The notes under the pieces are model-generated. The model searched no databases, had not been told where the DNA came from, and worked only from the letters and a program-made list of their open reading frames with translations. A DNA stretch of 64,000 nucleotides from Nisaea sp. (GTDB lineage: Bacteria > Pseudomonadota > Alphaproteobacteria > Thalassobaculales > Thalassobaculaceae). Below, piece by piece: positions 1-7,797 of this stretch. Location of the stretch: positions 47,587-111,586 of the forward strand of contig NZ_JAEPQA010000010.1 in the NCBI RefSeq assembly GCF_017640745.1. Reading direction: 5' to 3'. Each line of letters opens with the position of its first letter. The stretch's first letter is position 1. The position numbers and the translations under genes were made by a program.

Positions 1-1183
1 CATTCAGCGGAGTCCGGAATTCATGGCTCACGTTCGCCAGCAGGACGCTCTTGGCGCGATCCATCTGCTCGATACGATGCGCGCGCGCCTGGGATTCGAT
101 CCGGGCACGCACCGCCTCGCCCACCTGCTCCGCCATGGTGTCTATGGCACTGGCAACGCGATCAAGCTCGACCGGCAGGATGACGCTTCGTGTCGCGACC
201 GGTTCGTCAAAATCTCCGTCTGCGATCCGTGCCGCCGTCTCTTCGATCGGACGCACCCCGCGGGAGATCAGGCCGGCAATGAACCAAGCGGCAACCGTGA
301 TGAAGATCCCGACAGCGAGCGCCAGCCCGACGATCGCCTTCAGAAGTTCGTTCAAGGGGGCCACGATCTCTGAACGCGGCTGCGGCACCATCACGCCCCA
401 CCCTGGTCCGGAGACAGACGCGAATCCAGCCACCATTTCTGTATCCATTGCGGGCGAATAGAATTTCCCGATGCCGCTTTCACCCCGCGACATTGCCTGG
501 ACAACAGAGATCTCCGAGAGGTCCTTCCGCTCCCTCACCCAGTCGTCCAGCGGATGCGCGAGAACGCGCCCCTCTCGGTCCACGACCGCCGCGTGGCCTT
601 TCTGACCGAATCTGATTGGTGACTGCAGTTCTTGAATGTAGCTGGCCGTCACCGATGCAACCGCGACGCCTTCGGCTCCAAGATCCTTCAGGAGAAAAAG
701 TGTCGGGACGCCACCGGCAGCCTCGAGCACACCGGTCCAGACCCAATCCGGAGATCGAGCGGCCGTCTCGGACAGATAGGGTTTCAGGGCAGCACGCAAG
801 CCGGGATCGATTTGGCCGACCGCGACGCAATCCGCTGCACAAAAGACGGAGCGAACATTTTCCGCGTCAGGCTCCAGTAATGCGACCGAACGGATTCTAT
901 GATCATCAAGCAGCGGCGAAATATCCAGCTTCAGAGCGGGCGCTTCGGTCAGACCGTTCCGGTTCGAGACGATGAATTCCGCGGCGCTGACCGCGTCGGC
1001 AGCAAATCTCTCAAGGGCGAGCGCAAGCGGCTGTGACAGCGCCCTGAGCCTGTCTCGCACCTCGTCCTCGATCCGGTCGCTCGCCGTCACGTAGGCCCAT
1101 CCCGCGAATATCGCGATGGGGAACCAGGAAACGACGGCGAAGCCGACAAACAACCAGGTCCGAAGTGATAACGACCGCAGCAT
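1..1183 (-). CDS. Membrane sensor histidine kinase (3' part cut by window edge)
   Basis: Reading the minus strand from the ATG at 1183 gives about 394 residues with no stop before the window edge. The N-terminus is a membrane anchor (LFVGFAVVSWFPIAIFAG). A roughly 250-residue periplasmic region resembling a dCache sensor follows, then a second membrane segment (AIVGLALAVGIFITVAAWF). Next come a HAMP-like stretch (RGVRPIEETAARIADGDF) and, at the very edge, the dimerisation H-box (LLANVSHEFRTPLN), whose His would be autophosphorylated. The ATPase domain and any receiver domain lie outside the window. This is a two-component sensor kinase; its ligand cannot be told. The order of domains is seen, the dCache label is inferred. 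Confidence 0.85.
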   Translation of the reverse strand, partial: MLRSLSLRTWLFVGFAVVSWFPIAIFAGWAYVTASDRIEDEVRDRLRALSQPLALALERFAADAVSAAEFIVSNRNGLTEAPALKLDISPLLDDHRIRSVALLEPDAENVRSVFCAADCVAVGQIDPGLRAALKPYLSETAARSPDWVWTGVLEAAGGVPTLFLLKDLGAEGVAVASVTASYIQELQSPIRFGQKGHAAVVDREGRVLAHPLDDWVRERKDLSEISVVQAMSRGESGIGKFYSPAMDTEMVAGFASVSGPGWGVMVPQPRSEIVAPLNELLKAIVGLALAVGIFITVAAWFIAGLISRGVRPIEETAARIADGDFDEPVATRSVILPVELDRVASAIDTMAEQVGEAVRARIESQARAHRIEQMDRAKSVLLANVSHEFRTPLN

Positions 1184-1569
1184 TTACGATTTGATTCCGA
1201 ATCTTTTCCGCCTCTTTCCCATGAAGCGCGAACCGGTTTAAAAACTGATTAACTTTGATGCGTAATTCAGCGGCGCGTGACTACCGAATGGTGACCTCAG
1301 CCAGACATCGTCACCAAGACCTCGGCTATCTCCGGGGCCTTACCGCTTTCTCGCCGCATGAATGCAGCCGATCAATCGAGGCACAGAGAGGCGATGCGCT
1401 CCGGTTTGCCGCCGCCCGCCGCCGCGTCAAAATAACCTAGGAGTATCCGTTCAATTCCTCTGGTATTTTGTATCCCAGAGAGGCCATAATCCCCCGCGAA
1501 ACGTCACCGGAAGCATTCGCCGCGCCACGAGAAGCGCGCTAGTCTCGGTGCATTGGGAGGAGTGAAGCA
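1184..1569. other. Divergent intergenic region, no gene seen
   Basis: About 386 bases lie between the divergently transcribed histidine kinase and AraD1-like genes. Short open frames here have no family resemblance and no good ribosome-binding site. Only the strong Shine-Dalgarno sequence GGGAGGAG just before 1570 stands out. The region must hold promoters for both neighbours, but no convincing -35/-10 pair was identified. Confidence 0.5.
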
Positions 1570-2733
1570 ATGGGCAATCGCATCGAAACGGATCTTCCGT
1601 CAGATCTTGAAAAGGCAACGCTGCTCGGCCGCGTCGCGACTCCGGACGGACCGGCCGTCTGCACGGTTCGCGGCGACGAGGTGATCGATATCACCCACCG
1701 CCTCCCGACAATCACTCATGCACTGAAGGCGAACTGCCCGGCAAGCATCGTCCGGGGCTGCGAGGGCACTCCGCTCGGGAAGCTCACCGATATTCTCGAT
1801 GCCAGTTTCGACTCGGCGGCGACCGGTCCGCGGCTGTTGTCGCCGATCGACCTGCAGGCGATCAAGGCCGCCGGCGTTACCTTCGCCAACAGTCTGATCG
1901 AGCGCGTCGTCGAGGAGATGACGAAAGGCAATCCGCTGAAGGCTGAAGAGGCGCGCCAGCAGCTTGCCCGCGATATCGGCGACGACGTCTTCTCAATTGT
2001 GCCGGGCTCGGAAGAGGCGATGAAGCTGCGCGAGACGCTGCTGGAGAAGGACCTCTGGTCGCCTTATCTCGAGGTCGGGTTCGGCGTCGACGCCGAGATC
2101 TTCACCAAGGCCCAGCCGATGTCCTCTGTCGGCCACGGCGCCCGGATCGGCCTGCACCCGCGCTCCGACTGGAACAATCCGGAGCCCGAGGTCGTGCTGG
2201 TCTGCGCTCCCGACGGCCGCATCGTCGGCGCGACCCTCGGCAACGACGTGAACCTGCGCGATTTCGAAGGCCGGAGCGCGTTGCTGCTTGGCCGTGCCAA
2301 GGACAACAACGCGTCGGCCAGCCTCGGCCCGTTCATCCGGCTGCTGGACGAGAATTTCACCATGACCGAGATCCGCAACGCGGATCTCTCTCTGGAGGTG
2401 ACCGGCCCCGACGGGTATGTCCTGAGCGGCTCCAGCACCATGCGGGTGATCAGCCGTGACCCGGAAGATCTCGCCAACCAGCTGTTCGACAGCCACCAGT
2501 ATCCGGACGGCGCCGTGCTCTATACCGGCACCCTCTTCGCGCCGACCGAGGACCGGGATGAGAACCGCCCGGGCGAGGGTTTCACGCACAAGCTGGGAGA
2601 CCGGGTGCGGATCGCAAGTTCGCGCCTCGGTGCGCTGGAGAACGTGGTCGGCCGGTCGGATCAGCTGCCCGCGTGGGAAGACGGCGCCCTCGCCCTCTTC
2701 CGCTCGCTCTCCAAGCGCGGGATTTCGATCTGA
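1570..2733 (+). CDS. AraD1-family fumarylacetoacetate hydrolase-fold protein
   Basis: The protein has 387 residues and belongs to the FAH superfamily. Its C-terminal two thirds carry AraD1-type motifs: FTKAQPMSSVGHGARIGLHP, WNNPEPEVVLV, GNDVNLRDFEGRSALLLGRA and GEGFTHKLGDRV. Known AraD1 proteins act on 2-keto-3-deoxy sugar acids such as L-2-keto-3-deoxyarabonate, yielding a ketoglutarate semialdehyde precursor. The start follows a strong GGGAGGAG site. The next gene, 126 bases downstream on the same strand, is a semialdehyde dehydrogenase of the type that would use the product, which supports a sugar-acid role. The exact substrate is not shown by the sequence; other FAH-fold activities remain possible. 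Confidence 0.85.
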   Translation: MGNRIETDLPSDLEKATLLGRVATPDGPAVCTVRGDEVIDITHRLPTITHALKANCPASIVRGCEGTPLGKLTDILDASFDSAATGPRLLSPIDLQAIKAAGVTFANSLIERVVEEMTKGNPLKAEEARQQLARDIGDDVFSIVPGSEEAMKLRETLLEKDLWSPYLEVGFGVDAEIFTKAQPMSSVGHGARIGLHPRSDWNNPEPEVVLVCAPDGRIVGATLGNDVNLRDFEGRSALLLGRAKDNNASASLGPFIRLLDENFTMTEIRNADLSLEVTGPDGYVLSGSSTMRVISRDPEDLANQLFDSHQYPDGAVLYTGTLFAPTEDRDENRPGEGFTHKLGDRVRIASSRLGALENVVGRSDQLPAWEDGALALFRSLSKRGISI

Positions 2734-2859
2734 GGCTTATTTCCCGAACGGAACAGGTCTTCGGGCCGCGACGGCCTTGCGCCACGCCGTATCCCGCGTA
2801 AGCTCCCTCCCCGGATCAAGGCCGGCGCGCACGGCACCGGCAGAAGAGAGGGAACACCC

Positions 2860-4299
2860 ATGACACTGCACCGCAACCTTATTGGCGGCGAATGGGTCGA
2901 AGGCAGCAATGCCAGCGACAACATCAACCCGTCCAACACCAACGACGTGGTCGGCCAGTTCGCAATGGCGGATGCCGCCGCCACCGAGCAGGCGATCGAC
3001 GCCGCCGTCGCCGCCTCGCACGCCTGGGCCCGCAGCCCGATCCAGCAGCGCCACGACATCCTCGCCGCCGCCTCGGCCGAGATCATGGCGCGCAAGGACG
3101 AGCTCGGCCGCCTGCTCTCCCGCGAGGAAGGCAAGACGCTGGCCGAGGGCATCGGCGAGACCATCCGAGCCGCGCAGATCTTCGATTTCTTCGCCGGCGA
3201 ATGCCTGCGCCTCTCCGGCGAGAAGCTCGCATCGACCCGTCCGGGCCTGGATGTCGAGATCACCCGCGAGCCGGTCGGCGTGGTCGGCATCATCACGCCC
3301 TGGAACTTCCCGATCGCGATCCCGGCCTGGAAGATCGCGCCGGCGCTCTGCTACGGCAACACGGTGGTGTTCAAGCCGGCAGGCCTGGTGCCGGGTTGCG
3401 CCTGGGCCCTCGTCGAGATTCTGAAGAAGGCGGGCCTGCCGGACGGCGTTCTGAACCTCGTCATGGGCAGCGGCGGTACGGTCGGCGAGGCGATCCTGTC
3501 CAGCACGAAGATCCATGCCGTGACCTTCACCGGCTCGGTCTCGACCGGCGCCCATGTCGCGGCGAAATGCTCGGCGACGATGAAGAAGTACCAGCTCGAG
3601 ATGGGCGGCAAGAACCCGATGGTGGTGCTTGACGACGCCGATCTCGCGACTGCGGTCGACGTTTCCGTAAACGGCGCCTTCTTCTCCACCGGCCAGCGCT
3701 GCACCGCCTCCTCGCGCCTGATCGTCACGGAAGGTATCCACGACAGGTTCGTCGCCGCCTGCATCGAGAAACTGCAGAGCCTGAATGTCGACGACGCGCT
3801 CAAGGCCGGGACCCATATTGGCCCTGTTGTGGACGAAAGCCAGCTGGCGCAGGACGAGAAATACATCCAGATCGGCAAGGACGAAGGCGCCAAGCTGGCC
3901 TGGGGTGGCGAACGGCTGAACCGCGAGACGCCGGGCTTCTATCTGCAGCCTGCCCTCTTCACCGAGACCACCAATTCCATGCGAATCAACCGCGAGGAAG
4001 TGTTCGGCCCGGTGGCGAGCGTCATCAAGGTGAAGGATTACGACGAGGCCCTCGCGGTCGCCAACGACACGACGTTCGGCCTCTCCTCGGGCATCTGCAC
4101 ATCGAGCCTCAAATATGCGAGCCACTTCAAGCGCAATTCGGAGGCCGGCATGGTCATGGTCAACCTGCCGACGGCGGGCGTAGACTATCATGTGCCGTTC
4201 GGCGGCCGGAAGGGCTCCAGCTACGGTTCGCGCGAGCAGGGCAGGTATGCAGCCGAGTTCTACACAACGGTGAAGACCGCCTATACACTTCCAATCTGA
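2860..4299 (+). CDS. NAD(P)-dependent aldehyde dehydrogenase, ketoglutarate-semialdehyde type
   Basis: At 479 residues this is a full-length ALDH-superfamily enzyme. Visible catalytic elements are TPWNF (Asn149), the cofactor lysine in VFKPAG (Lys172), the Rossmann motif FTGSVSTG, the general base in LEMGGK (Glu247) and the nucleophile in GQRCTAS (Cys281). Such enzymes oxidise 2,5-dioxopentanoate (alpha-ketoglutarate semialdehyde) or succinate semialdehyde in the cytoplasm. The AraD1-like gene just upstream argues for the former. Start: GAGAGGGAACACCC precedes the ATG. A 10-bp hairpin follows the stop. Substrate specificity is an inference from context. Confidence 0.9.
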   Translation: MTLHRNLIGGEWVEGSNASDNINPSNTNDVVGQFAMADAAATEQAIDAAVAASHAWARSPIQQRHDILAAASAEIMARKDELGRLLSREEGKTLAEGIGETIRAAQIFDFFAGECLRLSGEKLASTRPGLDVEITREPVGVVGIITPWNFPIAIPAWKIAPALCYGNTVVFKPAGLVPGCAWALVEILKKAGLPDGVLNLVMGSGGTVGEAILSSTKIHAVTFTGSVSTGAHVAAKCSATMKKYQLEMGGKNPMVVLDDADLATAVDVSVNGAFFSTGQRCTASSRLIVTEGIHDRFVAACIEKLQSLNVDDALKAGTHIGPVVDESQLAQDEKYIQIGKDEGAKLAWGGERLNRETPGFYLQPALFTETTNSMRINREEVFGPVASVIKVKDYDEALAVANDTTFGLSSGICTSSLKYASHFKRNSEAGMVMVNLPTAGVDYHVPFGGRKGSSYGSREQGRYAAEFYTTVKTAYTLPI

Positions 4300-4321
4300 C
4301 GCAGTTACGCGTCCAATCGCG

Positions 4322-4347
4322 CGGCCGGCACATCCCCGTGCCGGCCG
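4322..4347 (+). terminator. Hairpin terminator after the aldehyde dehydrogenase
   Basis: A perfect 10-bp stem (4322-4331 with 4338-4347) and a 6-base loop lie 22 bases after the dehydrogenase stop, followed by the T-rich TTCGTATTT. The PaiB-like gene then starts at 4372, so it probably has its own promoter or depends on read-through. Confidence 0.6.
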
Positions 4348-4371
4348 TTCGTATTTCAGGAGAGAAGTCCC

Positions 4372-5007
4372 ATGTACGTGCCGCCGCATTTCCGCGAACA
4401 GAGTCTCGACGTGCTGCATGAGACGATCCGACGAATTGCCCTCGGCACCGTCGTCACGCTCGGCCCGGACGGGCTGATCGGCAGCCATGTGCCGATGCTG
4501 CTCGACCCGACGAAGGGCGAGTTCGGCACCCTAACCGGCCATCTGGCGAAAGCGAACCTGCAGGCCAAGGGCGCAGACGAAAGCGTCGAGGCCTTGGCCA
4601 TGTTCCTTGGGCCGGAGGCCTACATCACGCCGAACTGGTATGCGACCAAGCAGGAAAGCGGCAAGGTCGTACCGACATGGAACTACATCGCCGTCCATGC
4701 CTACGGCCCGATCACCTATCACGACGACGCGGATTGGCTGCGCGGCATGGTCTCGCGGCTGACGGACGTGCACGAAGCCTCGAACGCACAGCCCTGGGAA
4801 GTCTCGGACGCGCCGGAGCCTTTCATCCAGTCCCAGCTCAAAGGCATCATCGGTTTCGAGATCCCGATCACGCGGATCGAGGGCAAGTGGAAGCTGAGCC
4901 AGAACCGGCCGGCCGCCGACAAGGAGGGTGTCATGTCCGGACTCGAGGCTCGCGACGGCGCCGATGCTGAGATCACCAAGGTCACGCACGAACGCCTCAA
5001 GGCCTGA
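4372..5007 (+). CDS. PaiB-family FMN-binding negative regulator-like protein
   Basis: The 211-residue protein begins MYVPPHFRE, as PaiB-family proteins do, and has the family blocks GPDGLIGSHVPMLLD, VPTWNYIAVHAYG, LKGIIGFEIPI and KLSQNRPAADKEGV. The fold is that of pyridoxamine-phosphate-oxidase-like FMN-binding split barrels. Bacillus PaiB was described as a negative regulator of protease and sporulation genes, but most homologues, including this one, have no proven DNA-binding role and may simply be flavin or heme proteins. Length is typical. The Shine-Dalgarno AGGAGAGAAG precedes the ATG. Confidence 0.85.
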   Translation: MYVPPHFREQSLDVLHETIRRIALGTVVTLGPDGLIGSHVPMLLDPTKGEFGTLTGHLAKANLQAKGADESVEALAMFLGPEAYITPNWYATKQESGKVVPTWNYIAVHAYGPITYHDDADWLRGMVSRLTDVHEASNAQPWEVSDAPEPFIQSQLKGIIGFEIPITRIEGKWKLSQNRPAADKEGVMSGLEARDGADAEITKVTHERLKA

Positions 5008-5012
5008 GCGGA

Positions 5013-5049
5013 CAAAAAAGAACGGCCGCCTAGGGGGAAGCGGCCGTTC
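5013..5049 (-). terminator. Intrinsic terminator of the first glycine-zipper lipoprotein gene
   Basis: The perfect 10-bp stem GAACGGCCGC/GCGGCCGTTC (5020-5029, 5040-5049) is followed on the minus strand by a run of six T (complement of 5014-5019). This is a textbook rho-independent terminator for the gene at 5102-5317. The same stem recurs at 5431-5460 behind its paralogue. Confidence 0.85.
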
Positions 5050-5101
5050 TATGGGGGAACGTCGGGTTGGGGGAGGTCGACGCTCTCGGTAGAACTCTCT
5101 G

Positions 5102-5317
5102 TCAGTTGTCGACGAGGTATGCGGTTCCGGCACCAACACCAGTACCGGCACCGACACCGCAAGACACACATCCGTCGGTCAGCGACGTACTCGGGCCAAG
5201 GCCGGAGCCGATAGCACCACCGTTCAGCACATAGCTCTCTGTCGCGCCCCCACCGACACAGGCGGAAAGCAACAGCATGCCTCCGGCAATGGCCGGCAGG
5301 ATCAGAATGCGTCGCAT
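5102..5317 (-). CDS. Small glycine-zipper outer-membrane lipoprotein (copy 1)
   Basis: The ATG at 5317 is preceded by AGGAGAGGAG, so the frame extending to 5350 is not used. The 71-residue product has a lipoprotein signal (MRRILILPAIAGGMLLLSAC, lipobox LSAC, Cys20). A short Gly/Ala-rich body follows with a GGAIGSG block, the CxxC-containing DGCVSCG and a GVGAGTGVGAGTAY glycine zipper. Mature proteins of this kind sit in the outer membrane or periplasm. Function is unknown. A longer paralogue (5507-5752) lies immediately upstream on the same strand, and both copies end in the same hairpin. Confidence 0.75.
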   Translation of the reverse strand: MRRILILPAIAGGMLLLSACVGGGATESYVLNGGAIGSGLGPSTSLTDGCVSCGVGAGTGVGAGTAYLVDN

Positions 5318-5430
5318 GTCTTTGCTCCTCTCCTGTTTCGGGGGAGGCATCTCGCCTCGCTTGTATGGACAATGCGGCAGGACGGAAAAGGTTCCATGCA
5401 GGAAGAAATTATTCCGGCCCCCGAATGCAC

Positions 5431-5460
5431 GAACGGCCGCCTGAGGGATGGCGGCCGTTC
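5431..5460 (-). terminator. Hairpin after the second glycine-zipper lipoprotein gene
   Basis: The stem GAACGGCCGC/GCGGCCGTTC (5431-5440, 5451-5460) with a 10-base loop is identical in stem and loop length to the hairpin at 5020-5049. Here no clean T run follows on the minus strand, so termination may be weaker and some transcripts could continue into copy 1. Confidence 0.6.
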
Positions 5461-5506
5461 ATCCGGAGGATGTCGGGAGATTGGAGAACTGTCGCTCTCC
5501 CGGACC

Positions 5507-5752
5507 TCAATCCGCTCCCTTCTCCTCGTTCTTGATCTTGTCGTGAATATAGCCCGCACCGGCACCGACGCCGGCACCGATCGCCGCTCCGCAGGAGACG
5601 CAACCGCCGGTCATCAGCGTACCGACGGCGCCGACACCCGCGCCGATCGCGCCGCCTGACAGCGTGCTCTGCTCCGTCGAATTCATGCCGGTACAGCCGG
5701 AGGCCAGGAGGCCGCCGGCAACCACCGCCGGTAGGATCATGGTGCGTCGCAT
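5507..5752 (-). CDS. Small glycine-zipper outer-membrane lipoprotein (copy 2)
   Basis: The ATG at 5752 follows GAGGAGACGAGAA. The 81-residue product has a lipoprotein signal ending ASGC (Cys20), then LSGGAIGAGVGAVGTL, the CxxC block GGCVSCG, the zipper AAIGAGVGAGAGYIHDKI and a charged tail NEEKGAD. It aligns along its whole length with copy 1. Upstream of both copies is the same short palindromic stretch GAGGCATC(T/C)CGCCTC (near 5344 and 5782), so coding sequence, leader and terminator were duplicated together. No function can be assigned; glycine-zipper lipoproteins are often linked to envelope stress. Confidence 0.75.
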   Translation of the reverse strand: MRRTMILPAVVAGGLLASGCTGMNSTEQSTLSGGAIGAGVGAVGTLMTGGCVSCGAAIGAGVGAGAGYIHDKIKNEEKGAD

Positions 5753-5868
5753 TTCTCGTCTCCTCGAAGCAATCCAGAGGGAGGCATCCCGCCTCACTTG
5801 GAAGAGAACGGCTCTGGCGACAGATTGTTCCAGGACTGGCGGTGCTGCGTATGCAGGGCGCGGAACGA

Positions 5869-6444
5869 TTATCGGGCGTCCAGCTTCCGCACGGAGCCCG
5901 CAACCTGTTCGATCTGGCGAGCCGTCGTATCCGTGCCGGAAACCCTGATCACCGGGCAAGGCAGCCTTGCCATCCACGTCTCATGCGCCCGCCGGCTGCG
6001 GGTTTCCAGTCCGGCCGTGTCGTAGGACGCCGCCCACTCGATGAAGGCCATATGCGCGTCATAATGCGCCCCGCCGGGTTGCAGCGCCTCGGCGCCGTAG
6101 CGCTCCTCCTCGCGCGCGATCAGGCGGTCCATGCGCAGATCGAAGGGCGTGTAGACGAAGACCACGAGATCGAACCGCTCGACCAGCGGCTCGCCCCAGG
6201 ACACAAGCGAGCCGGTCAGGACCCAGCGTTCCGCCGCGTCCACCGCCTCCGTCAGCAGGCGGAGTCTCTCCGGCATCGGGCGTTTCTCGAGGAACCGCGG
6301 CTCGGTCGGCAGCCAGTAGAAATCGTCCGTATCAAGATGCAGATGGCCGAAACGCTCCGCCCAGGCCCGCCCGAAGGTTGACGTGCCGGAGCCCGAGGCG
6401 CCGAGCACGTGGACGCGCTGCGGAAGCGATGACGGATCCGTCAC
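5869..6444 (-). CDS. P-loop nucleotide kinase-like (adenylate-kinase-like) protein
   Basis: The protein carries a Walker A motif, VLGASGSGTST, close to its N-terminus. A DTDDFYW motif and EEERYG further on resemble the AAA_18/adenylate-kinase-like small P-loop proteins often labelled topology modulators. The frame could start at ATG 6501, but that overlaps the upstream amidohydrolase by 53 bases. GTG at 6444, four bases past that gene's TGA, gives a 191-residue protein starting just before the P-loop and is preferred. The gene is translationally close-coupled to the M20 hydrolase. The phosphate acceptor is unknown. Confidence 0.7.
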   Translation of the reverse strand: MTDPSSLPQRVHVLGASGSGTSTFGRAWAERFGHLHLDTDDFYWLPTEPRFLEKRPMPERLRLLTEAVDAAERWVLTGSLVSWGEPLVERFDLVVFVYTPFDLRMDRLIAREEERYGAEALQPGGAHYDAHMAFIEWAASYDTAGLETRSRRAHETWMARLPCPVIRVSGTDTTARQIEQVAGSVRKLDAR

Positions 6445-6448
6445 GGCC

Positions 6449-7618
6449 TCACGCGGATTTCGCGAGACGCGTCTCGACGAGACGGGACCAGTAGCTGGCA
6501 CCGACGGTCAGCGCCTCGTCGTTGAAATCGTATTCCGGATGATGCAGGCCCGCCGTATCTCCGTTGCCGCACCAGATATAGGCGCCCGGCTTTTCCTGCA
6601 GCATGTAGGAGAAGTCCTCCGCGCCCATGCTCGGCGGCAGATCGCGGTCGACCTTGCCCGTACCGCCCGCGACCTCGGCGCAGATCCCGGCCGCGAAATC
6701 CGCTTCCTTCGACGTGTTCACCGTAGCCGGATATCCGGTAATGTAATTCAGCTCCGCCGTCGCGCCGTAGGTCGCCGCGATGCCGTTCGCGACCCGCCGG
6801 ATCTGGTCCGGCAGACCGGCCTGGATCTCCGGGTTGAACACCCGGCAGGTGCCCCGCAGGATGATCTCGTCCGGAATGACGTTGAAGGCGTCGCCCGCAT
6901 GGAACTGGGTGGCGCTGATCACGAGCGCCTCGGCCGGATCGGTGTTACGGCTGGTGATGGTCTGCAGCGCCATGACGATGTTCGCCCCGACGACGACCGG
7001 ATCGATGCCCTGGTGCGGCATCGCCGCATGCGCGCCGCGGCCCTTGATGGCGATCTCCCAGTTGTCGCGGGCCGCCATGACCGGCCCCGCTGAGACGCCG
7101 AAACAGCCGACCGGCATTTCTGGCCGGTTGTGCATGCCGTAGACCTCGTCCACCGGAAACAGCTTGAAGAGACCGTCCTCGATCATCTTCTTGCCGCCGC
7201 CCTTGCCTTCCTCGGCAGGCTGGAAGATCAGGTGCACGGTGCCGGCGAAGTTTCGCGTCTCCGAGAGGTACTTCGCCGCGCCGAGCAGCATCGTGGTGTG
7301 CCCGTCATGACCGCAGGCATGCATCTTTCCGTCGTTTTTCGAGCGGTGCTTGGGCGTACCCTTCTCCTGGATCGGCAGCGCATCCATGTCCGCGCGCAGC
7401 CCGATCGCCGGACCGTCGCCGCCATTGCCCTTGATGGTCGCGACGACCCCCGTACCGCCGAGCCCGCGATGGATCTCAATGCCCATCTCCGTCAGCCGGG
7501 CGGCAACGAAATCGGCGGTCTCGAATTCCTCGAAGCCAAGCTCCGGGTTCTGATGGATGTGCCGCCGCCATCCCGTCAGCTCTGCATGGAAGTCGGCGAT
7601 GCGATTGACGATAGGCAT
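6449..7618 (-). CDS. M20 family amidohydrolase (hippurate hydrolase-like)
   Basis: This 389-residue enzyme starts MPIVNRIADFHAELTGWRRH and has the M20D hallmarks: RRHIHQNPELGFEE, GLRADMDALPI, the metal-binding MHACGHDGHT, FQPAEEGKGG, YGMHNRPEMPVG and, near the C-terminus, SMGAEDFSYML. Family members hydrolyse N-acyl amino acids such as hippurate or N-acetyl-amino acids, using a dinuclear metal centre, in the cytoplasm. Length is typical of HipO/AmaA proteins. The acyl group and amino acid cannot be read from sequence. A P-loop protein gene follows with only 4 bases between. Confidence 0.9.
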   Translation of the reverse strand: MPIVNRIADFHAELTGWRRHIHQNPELGFEEFETADFVAARLTEMGIEIHRGLGGTGVVATIKGNGGDGPAIGLRADMDALPIQEKGTPKHRSKNDGKMHACGHDGHTTMLLGAAKYLSETRNFAGTVHLIFQPAEEGKGGGKKMIEDGLFKLFPVDEVYGMHNRPEMPVGCFGVSAGPVMAARDNWEIAIKGRGAHAAMPHQGIDPVVVGANIVMALQTITSRNTDPAEALVISATQFHAGDAFNVIPDEIILRGTCRVFNPEIQAGLPDQIRRVANGIAATYGATAELNYITGYPATVNTSKEADFAAGICAEVAGGTGKVDRDLPPSMGAEDFSYMLQEKPGAYIWCGNGDTAGLHHPEYDFNDEALTVGASYWSRLVETRLAKSA

Positions 7619-7797
7619 GGAAAGGCTCCTGGCGGGCGGATGATTTTAGGGATTAGGAAACGAGCCCACGATGGCGTGCTGCGCGATCCTGTCAAGTGCC
7701 GAGCGGGCGCGATTGACTTGGCTTCAGAGAACCAACCGGAAATGGCCATTTTCAAAGGCCATGGGCTATCCTCTCCGGCAAAATGGGGAGGACTTCA

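Noticed and set aside
2737-4488. Long minus-strand open frame (583 codons) opposite the aldehyde dehydrogenase
   Set aside because: It is antisense to a well-recognised enzyme and its translation is Arg/Ala/Gly-rich with no family pattern; high GC removes stops.
5318-5350. Start at ATG 5350 for the first small lipoprotein
   Set aside because: It would destroy the N-terminal signal peptide; AGGAGAGGAG marks the internal ATG at 5317.
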